Shown here: piece after piece, positions 13,615 through 24,600 of the stretch | Layout of the letters: each line of letters opens with the position of its first letter | How positions within the stretch are numbered: the stretch's first letter is position 1 | Assembly (NCBI RefSeq): GCF_019059575.1 | Contig: NW_024881520.1 | Coordinates: 1,054,001 to 1,118,000 of the forward strand | From: Amphibalanus amphitrite | Taxonomy: Eukaryota > Arthropoda > Thecostraca > Balanomorpha > Balanidae | Direction of reading: 5' to 3' | Length of the DNA: 64,000 nt | Position numbers and translations under genes: made by a program | The notes under the pieces: generated by a model | The model's database searches: none | Seen by the model: only the letters and a program-made list of their open reading frames with translations | Told to the model about the DNA's origin: nothing

Positions 13615-13955
13615 CCCGGCTGTGTTTGGGCCGTGGGTAGCGCTGTGTAACGGCGAGTGTGAACTGTGGGGAGAGCCCTGTGGTGGCAGGGCTGGACCGT
13701 AGTGAGCGCCTTGTGGCGGCAGGTCTCAGGTCTGGGCCGTGAGGAGCGATCTCTTATGGCGGGGCAAGGCCATGGGGAGCAGCACCCTGTAACGGCGGGT
13801 CTGGGCCGTGGGGCGATCTGTAACGGCTGGGCAGGGCCGTGGGGATAGCCCTGTGACGACAGGCCTTTGGCATGGGTAGCGCTGTGTGGCGGCGAGTCTC
13901 GGGGCCGTGTGGAGCTCTGTTACGGCCGGGCCGTGGGGTGGCGGCCGCTCAAGGT
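13615..13955. repeat. Degenerate G-rich minisatellite
   Basis: Diverged units of roughly 40-55 bp share TAACGGC, GGGCCGTGGGG and GCCCTGTG-type blocks. Open frames across it on both strands are repeat artefacts. Confidence 0.6.
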
Positions 13956-14721
13956 CGGCTCGCCGTCCGGCGGGGCTGGTGGGCACGGAGGCTCGCTCCC
14001 CTCCCGACCTCAGCCCTCTCCCCTCCTCTCCACTTCCGGCCATCGGCTGCTGCCCCGACACGTGACTTTTGGCCGCCAGCTGCCGGCTGCTGAGGGCTGA
14101 CAGCTGGCTGACTGTCAGCAGACTGCCGGCTGCTCACAGCTGGCTGTTTGTGCCAGCCTGGATATCAATCAACAGCGGATAGAATGATAAAACAGGATAA
14201 CTAATCACTTGTTGATGTCTGTCAGAGAGCAGACCTTCAAAACGCATTTCCCTGCCGCGCGCCGGGTTTCTGGGTCCTCAGATGAACTGTTTGTGATTTA
14301 TGGTGTGGAGTTTCCGCTCTGTTTTCCTGCCTGGTTACCGGGAACCGGACCTGCGCTGGTTCTCTGGTGGCTGGCACCACACGGTTCGGCGGCAACATGT
14401 GACTCGCCAGCAAAATCCGACTTATCATTGATTCAGAGCTCTTCGCCGTATGACCTGCATCGTTTATCGAATTGGATAGTTTAGGATAAGATCAATCCTT
14501 ATCTGACTTAAGTCAGTATCTGCATTGTTCGGTGGACGGGCTTAGTCAGTTCTTAGCACAGTCTTTGTTGGCCACCTCTCCGTGTCTGGTGACGCCGGCC
14601 TTCAGTGGTCGCACTTGGGTTCTAGGGGAGTGACACAGGTGACGTATGGAGTGGCGACCCAAGTGTTCTGATTTTTTATTTATGACAATTGTGTTTGTCG
14701 TTTTTGTGATCAGACTGCAGT

Positions 14722-15349
14722 CTACTATGGACGTCAAACCCCTTGAGACCCCACTTTTTTGCGATATTTTTTAAATGCGTCAACTCTCGTTGACAATATT
14801 TTGGCAATGTGTGTTTCAGAACCTGCCGAAACTTTTATTACTAAGGTATTTTGACGCCAAACGGTTATGAAAGGTACTTCTCATTCACTCGTAATGTTAA
14901 ATTTCACGGAACGAATCTGCTGTTTGGGTAGAGGCTACGCGCTCATGGGGCGGAGCCACGTAATGACGTCAGCGCTAAGCTCCGCCCTACCCCTCCGGCG
15001 CTCCTTGCCCGGCGACCGGTCACTCGCGTCTCTCGCTCCATTCAGGCTTGATGGTGGACGGTAGCTGGTAGCGGTAGCGGGCGCTGGCAGATGGCATTTA
15101 GAGCAGATGGCGCTGGTGGCGGGGCTCGAGTGTGGCCGAGCGCAAGCCTCTGCCCGGGCCTGAATTGATCTTAGCATTACGAGTGAATGAGAAGTACCTT
15201 CCATATTCGTTTGGCGTCAAAATACCTTAGTAATAAAAGTTTCGGCAGGTTCTGAAACACACATTGCCAGAATATTGTCAACGAAAGTTGACGCATTTAA
15301 AAATTATCGCAAAAAAGTGGGGTCTCAAGGGGCTTGACGTCCATAGTAG
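14722..15349. mobile_element. Foldback MITE with long terminal inverted repeats (628 bp)
   Basis: The left arm (14722 to about 14899) and right arm (about 15170-15349) are near-perfect inverted copies of about 178 bp, starting CTACTATGGACGTCAA and ending with its complement. The roughly 270-bp centre is GC-rich and contains ATGACGTCAGCG. There is no coding capacity. The superfamily cannot be named, because no flanking duplication is clear. Confidence 0.85.
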
Positions 15350-16680
15350 TCGAACGATCTTTTGAACACCGTCAAAGACGGGCTCTTTAACTAGACAGTG
15401 TTGCCCCTCTGAGTCCTCCGCCCCCAACGGGTATCAGTCGTTAATACATATTTGCGTCTGATGCGCGTGGACGGGAGGAAACAGAGTCCTCTGATCAGCC
15501 TGTCTCCGGCCGAATCTGGGTTTTTGCCCTATCAGTCTGCCTTGAGCAAAAAGTTCTGACAAATTAAATGGTTTTGATTGAATCAAATCACACTGTTCGC
15601 CGCCACTTTATCGATTGACGACCGCTGACGTCTATATCCTACGTGTAACACAGACACTGTGTGCGTTTTTCTACTTAGATATGACCCCCTGGATAAGCTG
15701 CAATGCGCTCGCTGTCTCTTCTTATGGCTCCCTCGTCTCAGAAATGGCTGTGACTCCCGACCCCGCCGGCGGAGAGGGGGCAGCGGCATGACCTTGACCC
15801 GGCGCCCCCGGCCGACCTTGGGCTGGTTCCCACGGTAACCGGGCGGCTGCAGCTCAGCTCAGCTTCGGTCAGCTGGTCAATAGCTAGCCTCGGCTCGGAA
15901 CGGCGCACGACGGGTTCAGCGCCGATCTGAGCTGCCAACAGGGCAAAAACTGATGGGATTGTCGATTCCTGGCTTTGCTGATGTCCTGGAGCTTTGTTGG
16001 CAATGCGACTTCTTTCATGGCATATGTGGCCAAAGGAACCATGCCTGTTGCACATCTGTGGAGACAGTCTGCAGTTTACACCTTCTTACTCGACGTCCCG
16101 TGACGGGCCGTGAATTCCCACCGACTCACGGCACGTCTCAGCCGTGACGGACGTCACGTCACTCGGCGTCACGGCGCCCAGTGACCGAGTGGCCGCTGTC
16201 TTGACTGGAGGCCAGACGGCGTGACGCCGGCCGTGACGGACAGCCGGCGTCGCGGGAGAGCACCCCGGTCGAGCGGCTCTCCCTCCCCTCCTCTCCCTCC
16301 TCTCCCGTCATCTCGCCAGCTCTCACTGCGGGCTCGGCGGCAGAGGCTGGCCGGCTTCTCGCGCCCCAGCCGCCTGGCCGGCCGGCCCGTTCCACTGGGA
16401 AGCTCTCTCTCCCGAGTGAGCAAGGCGCCTGGGGCTTGGTCCAACGGCGCTGCAAACAATGGAGCGGGCTGGCGGGGAGGGATTGTGGGGGAGGGGGACG
16501 GTCGCTGGTGATAGCCGGTTGGTGGCTTGCCAAGGGACTTGAATTTTTTGTGGTAGGATGTTGTTAACTTATTTACACCTAGTCTGGCTCTGAACTGATT
16601 GCTGTCTGATGAGACGATAGTGAGATGGTCGTCGGCTGGTGTTTTGTTGCCTTTTGTGCCTCGTTCTTTGTGACATGAAC
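15350..16680. other. Region without a supportable gene
   Basis: No recognisable gene is seen. The sequence is GC-rich, with a TGACG-rich palindromic stretch at about 16090-16235 (repeated CGTGACGG/CCGTCACG strings). Confidence 0.5.
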
Positions 16681-16901
16681 TGTAACCTGTGACGCTGTAA
16701 TCTTTAACCTGACTTGTGATCTGACCTTTCCGCAGGGTCGACGATGGCCACCATTGAGCTACGTGTGCTCTGTGATCTGACCTAGCATGTGATCTTACAT
16801 GTGACCTGACTTGACATGACCTGACCTGCCCTGTCCGCAGGGTCGGCGATGGCCACCACTGAGCTGCGCCGGCCGTTGTGGCCTGACCAGTGCACGGTCT
16901 T

Positions 16902-18212
16902 GCCGAATACCAGATTAGCGCGAATTTAATCAAAAACCCGACTTTCGATAAACTGTTATTTATACCTATCAGTGGGTAGGAAATTGTCTGAAGTTATCGG
17001 ATAGAACCTTATTTTTAAGCCACTTTACCATTTGAGGACTTATATCCCTGCCGAAAGTGGACCCACGCTCCGGTTCCTAAAATCGGGCTATGGTACTGAT
17101 AAATATGTCCAGTTTTCAACATAAATTTTACGGAAGTTTCGAGAAGATATATGAGAAAATAGCATATCACCGGACAGCACAATTCATGATGAAGCTGTTT
17201 CTGCTATCATGGTAGCTTTTCAATGAATGGTTTTTGAGTTTAATGAGTTTGAACAAGAGCCCTGCATGTGTATCGTTCTCACGATAGTATTTAATAAAGA
17301 AGTTGAAAAATGTCAAAATGGATAAAAATGGATATGACAAATAGGGCATGGCTGAACTCTCCGCACCTTTCTGAACATAAGCGAGCAAGTTTCAGCTGCC
17401 AGTTTTTGCCTATTTGCCGTCAACTCAGCTTTGAACATGTCTAGTCGGCCGCCCTATGTGACCTGACCAAGGTCGAGGGCGGCGCGGCCGAACAGGCTCC
17501 AGCCTAATAAACTATCTCAAGCACACGAAATCGTGATTTCATGCACTCCTTGCAAGGTCCGATGCTTCATTTATGCATTTTTGGTCTTACGTGACGTCAT
17601 TTATGACGTCACTAGGGAAATAAGAGTTTTTCGTCAATAACTGCCGATTAAATTGAGCTAGCGAGTCGAGAAAGCCACCAATGGACTCAGGAAGACTTGC
17701 CGAATCGAATGATATGCAACATGACCTCCTTCAACCAACTTCGTGATCTGGAGGACTCTGACCTGACCTTGACCCACGGTCAACACCTTAAGTTAACTTC
17801 AGCCGAACAAAAAGTATACCATTCGACGCGCCTGAGTGAGGCGAACATGATGGTACCAAAATTGCGGCTCTGCGGCATTTTTTCGCGAAGTTATTAATAA
17901 AAAATGAATCCGCGCCTGGGTCACTTGACCTGACCTCAGAGGTCACAGGTTGGCCTGAGACCTTAAAATCGGATACCAGTCGCTGCGTCTCGTAACGGTG
18001 CACACGCTCGTTTTTTTCCGCGGGGCTCTAGCTCCATCAGGGGCGAAACAGCGACGGGGGTCGTACCAACCCCCCCCCCCCCCTTCGGCCGGCGCGTATT
18101 TTGAAAACCAATAAGTCCGGCGAGGGGTAAGTGTCAGTTTTGGAACCGGAGAACCATTTTCAGTGGATCCGAACGGCGCTGGGATTAAATTCGCGCTAAA
18201 CTGGTGTTCGGC
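16902..18212. mobile_element. DNA transposon copy splitting the exon-1 array (about 1.3 kb)
   Basis: Terminal inverted repeats of about 28 bp with two mismatches face each other: left 16903-16930, right about 18184-18211. The shared core is TTAGCGCGAATTTAATC. The exon-1 unit array stops at the left end and resumes at the right end, as expected for an insertion. It includes a poly-C tract near 18069 and no transposase-like frame. No clear target duplication is visible, so the superfamily is open. Confidence 0.75.
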
Positions 18213-18545
18213 CACACTGTGCAGTGACCTGACTTGTAATCTGCGTTGTCCACAGGGTCGGCGATGGCCACCGCTGAGCTGCGCCGGCCTCTGTTAACTG
18301 ACCTGACCTGTGGCCAGTGACCTGACCTGTAACCTGCCTTTCCCACAGGGTCGGCGATGGCCACCACTGAGCTGCGCGTCCCTGTGACCTGACCTGTGGC
18401 CCGTGACCTGACCTGACCTGACCTGTGACCTGACCTGTCGGCAGGGTCGGCGATGGCCACCACTGAGCTGCGCCGGCCTCTGTTACCTAACTCGACCTGT
18501 GGCCAGTGACCTGACCTGTGACCTGACCTGTCCGCAGGGTCGGCG

Positions 18546-18629
18546 ATGGCCACCACTGAGCTGCGCCGGCCGCTGTTTGGCTCCACGGCGCCGGCAGGGT
18601 TCCCGGCCGACCGGACTGCCGATACCATG
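18546..18629 (+). CDS. Spn: Spn exon 1 (start codon)
   Basis: Encodes 28 residues, [13 protein letters not shown] onward. ATG sits 8 bp after a TGTCCGCAG acceptor, and the exon ends in phase 0 at GTGAGT. Phase 0 matches the acceptor of exon 2. Assignment to Spn rests on phase, strand and the lack of any other usable start before exon 2. An RNA read joining 18629 to 29250 would settle it. Confidence 0.6.
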
Positions 18630-21600
18630 GTGAGTACCGAGTACCAAGTACCAAATACCGATTACCAAATACCGAGTACCGAGAACCCACAGAGTGCTAA
18701 GTACCGAGCACATAGCACCGAGTAGCAAGTACCGAACTTTACCGAGTGGGAGGTCCCAGATAAAGAAGAGGAGCTAGGATGTCTATTTTAGCTTGGAGCT
18801 CCCGGAGTGGGAGGAAGAGCTAGGAGGTCCCGGAGGAGCTGGGAGCTCCAGTGGGCGTCGGGAGCAGACCGGGTCGATCGTTCAGCCTGCAAAGGCGAAT
18901 TGCTGCGCTTCGAGCATCGATCAGCGGCGGGTCGTCGTCGGGCGGTGCCAGGGTTTAGGAAGTTCAATGTCTGTGTGGGGTCAGGGAGGTCAGTGTGTCA
19001 CTCTGTGGGGTCAGGGTCATTATAATGGGTCAGGAAATGTGTGGGATCAGGAAAGTCGATGTGCTGACTGGAAGGCACAAGCAGACAGGCGGGACTGCCG
19101 CACGCCTTCATCTGGTGTGGATAGCTGGTATAGACCACTGTCCTTTCTTGTCCTGTCTGCTCCCGCTCTCATATCGAAAAGCCCCTCTCCATGCAGCACA
19201 CGCTTCCCAATGCCCACTGACTGACACCCCCGTTGTGGAAACCATGGACGTGCTACCCTCTCGGCTCTGAGGACACTGACAGTAGCTGACGTCCATCGCG
19301 TCGTGGTGTCTTCACGAGCCTCAGCGACGGATTGGTTCAGCGTCAGACTGCGGTGATTTCGGCCGTCGCCGTTTGCAGTCCGGGCGTGGGACGCCAGCTT
19401 TCATTTCGGTCTCAAATGGCCTGAAGCTGACTGGACGGCCCATTTGAGGGGCTTCGGGTCGTTGAAGCAGTGGTGAGGGTGGAAACTGCTGACGGCAAGC
19501 GGGTCCGAGGCGGCGGAGATGACGTCACCGCTGAGCTACGGCCCCTGCCTCTGTGGGGTGTTGGTTGAGGGGCGGGCTGCGGGGCGCCGGGAGCCCGGCG
19601 GCTACTTTGATTTAACGCTGACCCCGCCGACCGCCCACGTCCGGTGCCGAAATAGATGGCCCCAGACACCGTAATCGCTGTGAATTTCGGAAACGAGAGT
19701 CGCAGGCCGGCAGTTGGAGGTGGGACGATTGAAACTGACGCGAGTGGGTGTGGAGAGCAGTGGGCTGTGACTCGCTGTGGACCAAATGCCCTAGCCGAGG
19801 GCGGACGAGAGGGATGGCTTGGTCGGCGGCGTGGGCGGTATCAGATCTGCGCCGGAGGCAGAGTGTTGGGGGCTGGGTGGGCGTCAAAAGAGCACTGGAA
19901 ATTGGATAGGTTCCTCGGAAGGCTGGGGCTGTGGTGGTGTCTGAGGTGGGTGTCGACGGTGGCCGTGGGTGTCGGCTCTGGCCTCTGGGTGTCGGCAGTC
20001 GCGCCTCGGCCCTCTCCACTCGTGTGACGTCAGCGGACACAAATAGCCCGGGGCGGCTCGTCTGCCGTCTGTTGGGCCGGCGGCTGTCCACCAGCCGGCG
20101 CCGCCTCCATTGGCGCTCGTCCTCGTCGCCGGTCCCGATTGGTGCGTGCCGCCGGCGCTCGGCCACAGCTGGTCCTGTGGTCAGGTGAATGGGTCGGTGC
20201 CGACAGCAGCCGACGGTAGTGGCTTCCGGAGGCTGTCAGTGGCCGCCGGCGACGGCAGGTAGCTGCCAGTAGTGCCTGGAGACGGCTGGTGACTGGTGGC
20301 GACGGCCGGTTGCTGTTGGTGGTGCTTGATTGCGGGTGGTAAAGCCTCGTGTTGAGTGGACGTCCCGTTGACGCACTGGGCTCGGTTCCGTCACTGGGCT
20401 CTGTGCTCCACCGTGTACTGTGATAACGACGATGTTGCGGGACCGACGTCCCATGTGCGTGCAGGCAGGCCGCCAGTGGCGTACGCACATACAGGACATT
20501 CCGTGCATGCCCTGTCCCTTTGGCTCATCGTCCCCGGCGCCCTCAGTGACTGGCGCCCCTTTGTCCAGTGTTGGCGCTCCCCCAGTCGATAGCGGCGCGC
20601 TTCTAGTTGATGGCGAAGCCCCTCTGTCCAGTATTGGCGCTCCTCTGGTGATAGTGGCGCCCTCCTGGACGATATGGTGGGCCGGTGGCGCCCCTTTGTC
20701 CAGTATTGGCGCCCCTCCAATCGATAGCGTCGCGCTCCTAGATGATGGTGGGTGGCGCCCCTCTGTCCAGTATGTCAGTTATGTTCGTTCCGCACGTGTA
20801 CGAACATAACTGACACATTCAAGTTTCAGATATGTGGCGCCCTCCTTGTTGTTGGCGCCCTCCTTGATTGGCGCCCTCTCGTCCAATGCCCTGGTCCTTC
20901 GCAAATTCCTGGGTACGCCACTGCAGGCCGCCGATGAGGTCTGTGGCTGCGCTGCTGTGACTGTTGCGGCGAGCGGCGGCAAGAGACGGATAGAAGGTCT
21001 TATACAGGTGAGATGCCTCTGCCAATCTGACTACGTCCGAAAATAACGTTATCAGTGGGTGCTGTTAATCACATTTCGTGCCGCCAGCCTCATGTGATAT
21101 TCATGCGATTCGTACATGCGAGTCACGTGAATTAGTGAAAGCTCGGCTGTGATTCCGTCCCGTCAGTCTTCCGGGGTCAGATGGCGTCGACTGTCGATCT
21201 CGTTGGCTGCTAGCTCGGAGCTCGTTTATTAGATACCTATAGCATGCCCATGGCTATCTATGAATTCAGGCAGACAGGTAACTACAGTTAGACGCCCTTG
21301 TAAATCAGACCGTGAACATATCCTGGCTGCTGAGTATCGTTGTGATGCATGGCTGGTATTTCGCTGCTCCATTGGGGTGACGAGCTGCAGGATTCTGGTG
21401 CCGCGCGGCTGCAGGGTCAGGCCAAACAACTGCTCTGCAGGACAGCTAAAGGTGTTTCGGTGACAGGTAGTGCCGCTCTGCACGTCTGGCTGTGGATCGT
21501 TTCGGCCGCCTGTTGCCGCCGGCTGCGGTGTCTGTCAGTACTCAGTACCGTCTGTCTGTTGTGCCAGCGCCTGGTTACCTGGCTGGGTCTCTGCTGCGAC

Positions 21601-24600
21601 AAGCGGTCCCGGTCACCGCTAGACGAGCCGCCCCGCCCCATCCGCCCATCCAATCGCCTCAGCAGTCGGGCGGGGATGGCGTGTGGCACGCGAGCCGACC
21701 GGCTGAGGTCGAGTCGTTCGTCACGAACTGCTCACACGAACCTACCGCTCGGACGGCTCACCGGGGCGGACATCCGGCCGACCTGCCGACCTCTACTGAC
21801 CCAGCCAGGCCAGGTGGAGCTAGGGCGGGATGGGGCGCAAGCCGAACCCTACCGACCACACGGGGGGTCTCAGTGCAGCGGCCCTCCCCCTTGTCGGATC
21901 TCAAACACATCACTGACAGCCGACCGGCGCGGCGGCCGGGGGCGTATATTTAGGCCCCGTCGGCCGGCGGGCGCGGGTGTCTGGTACCGGATTGGTGTGA
22001 GCCGGACTTCCGGCCGTTCCGGGGTGAGGTGTGTACGGCGTCGGTCATCACTGGCCGCTGGGAACGGATTGGGAACATCTGGCGATCACGATTGGGTTGG
22101 AGCTAACGGGCGCGGATCGCGACGGTGGGTAGTGGGAAAATATGGGAAAGTCACTTTGGTTCGCGTGCTGTGTTGTGAATTGTGATATCTCTAAACTGCG
22201 GAATACGACTCAAGAGTCCAGATAGCTGTGCATCTTCTTCCCTCGACCTGTTCGTTCTTGTCGTCGTCTTTGTGCGATGAGCGCAGCTCTGGCCCCATGC
22301 TGTCCCCGGTGATCCCAAATTTATCCGAAACTCGGCCTGCCCCGTCAGTAGGCTCAATCATGGTCAACATATGCAGTCAGTGGGCTGATTGTAGACATCA
22401 ATCGATTGATCAGTGGTGATGAAAAACTACCCAGTATCGGGGCTCCAGTAACTGGGCACATAGCAGTCAGTGAAAATCAGCCAATGTCCCCAATGTCCAC
22501 ACACTTGATTGAACACCGCGCAACAGCACGTGCTCATTATTACCTGTGTGCGCGCCGGCCCTTGTCACATCTGTAATGGAGCGTGCTCCGGTTCAATTGA
22601 GCCCAGCTGGTTCCACTTCAATCACCGTTAGCGAGCTCTCTGTGCGCTGTACGCTGTTATTACGCTCGGCGATCCGTTTCAATTGAACGGGACGCGCTCT
22701 GTGCTAGTCTTGCGTGCCGCCGCACGTGACGCATGCCATCGCACGTGTCGTCTGCCACTGCCGGCTACACGTGTCCCGGTGTGCACGTGGCGCTAGGAAC
22801 TCTGTGTCGATTAGCGAGCCACTCCAGCTGCCATGTCTTGGGTTCTCAATCGCCAACTTTCATCGGATCGCGGCTGCGTTACGGCTCATCGGCTCCCAGG
22901 CTTTCTTTCAGTCCCTGCGGCGGTGGTGTCCGACGGCACTGTAAGTGACCGTCCCGTAGTCCACTGTGCCGGCCTGGCGCTGCGCCAACTCTATCTGGAG
23001 ACCGTGTGTTCTCCGCTGCGTCTCCCCGTCACCTTCTCCGCTACTTAACTGGGACGTAGACGGCTCCGTTGTGCGCTGGACTCGACACATTTTTTTTCAA
23101 TCACAACACTGCTATAAAAGGAAGTCCAAATTCCTTTGAGGTCATGCAGTTTGCGGTTCCTCGCAGATTTTCTACAACTGAGTCTCCCATTTCCAGTGCA
23201 ATTGTCCCGCGCTGGGATGTCAGTCCAGTACACCGTCTGTCTGAAAGAACGTTCATAATGGTCAGCTGCGCCAGCCGCCGCCGCCACCTACTAAGGGAGA
23301 CCAGCTGTCCCCGCACCGGTCCGCCGACGCGGTCATAATTTATGAACGAGCTCGCGCCGCACGCAGCCGGCGACTGGCCGTTCCGAGAGCTGAGCTCCGA
23401 GGGCGTTACCCCGGCCGGGATAATCTGCGCTGGGGAGGCGTGGGGCAGTGGTCATTGCTCGGCATATTACCAGTCATAGAACAGAATGGCACGCTAGGGA
23501 CGTAGCAGTGCTGTCAAGAAGGAGGGGCAGCGGCGCGGCGTAGACGCTGGGAGAGGGTCGCTAACCATCAGAGAATGTCTAGCACCTCGCCCCTCTCGGC
23601 TGTCCAGCGCTCACCGTCGTCGGTTCAAGTCGCTGTGACGTAGCGCACCGTTTCCGGCTTCCGTCGATCTGCTAAGCCGACCGCTGACGTCATCACCCCC
23701 ACTCCACCCCTGGAGGGGCCTGGGGGCCGGCTGATCCCGGCGCTGTCGATCGTGTGATATGTTTATTGCTGATTGGCTGATAGGGGATCCTGTGACCGTT
23801 AGTCGCTGTTCTGTGTGTGTCACTGTCGGTAGGCACCGCTCTCCCTAATACCTAAAGGAGGGTCCTGGGGACGGATCTTCCACCCACGACGGTGTGGAGT
23901 GTCGCTCGCGCGTCTGTTGCATAAAGCGTTTGTGTAAGTGGCAACTGAACACCTGCTGAGCGGGGCAGTCGCGCGTGGGCCGTATTTATGTATGTGACTG
24001 TGTATGCGCCTGTGCTTGTTTGTGTCGTCGGACCGAGAGCCGGCGCCCCGCCGTCTGCGCCCATGGGGCTCACTGGCGCCGACAGCCATCGGCCCAAGCT
24101 GGCGGCGTGGTGTCCCCTGGCGCGTGGGCTCATCACCGGAGATTGCTGGCAGTGGCTGCCCGTCGTCGGCTGCACTGACCGCTCCCGGCTATGGCACTGT
24201 ACTCGGTACCCCGCGGCGGAACTGGGCCACCGAGGCGCTCTGGAGAGGCGGGAGTGTGGGTGGAGGGGTCTGTAATCTCGCAGCGCCGCCCGGTGCGGCT
24301 CGGACGGGTGGGGGTGAGTGTCCGCAGGAAGGATCAGCGGACGGACAGAGGTCGTTACCTCGCACCGCGATGGGTCGATACGACACTCGGAAATCCGCGC
24401 CCGGCGGCGCAGTTAGGGTGGGAGAGAGGAAGGAATGGATGTGAAGCACGCCAACTGCGTCTGGGGTGATTGTCGGCGGCATGGCAGTTTCAATATTCTC
24501 CGAGTTTCGACATATGTGTCTTGTAACTCGGAACACTGACCCATGCTCTACGATTTCGTTATCTGTCAACACCCCTTCACATGGGCTGTTTTTGTAACAG

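Larger units (their letters stand above)
16700..18629 (+). repeat. Array of six acceptor plus start-codon units at Spn exon 1
   Basis: Six units each carry TGACCTG-rich sequence, a pyrimidine-AG acceptor and GGTCGGCGATGGCCACCACT. Their ATGs lie at 16744, 16849, 18264, 18357, 18453 and 18546. The last four are spaced 93, 96 and 93 bp apart. Only the last unit is followed by a GTGAGT donor at 18630. In the earlier copies the frame from the ATG soon reaches a stop. The array is interrupted by the transposon at 16902-18212. Confidence 0.9.

Noticed and set aside
21349-22185. Long + strand open frame (278 codons) in Spn intron 1
   Set aside because: Overlaps other long frames, has no domain or splice context and looks like GC-rich chance sequence.
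23113-23120. TATAAAAG considered as a promoter
   Set aside because: No exon or supported transcript lies downstream on that strand other than intron 1 of Spn; a chance match is likely.
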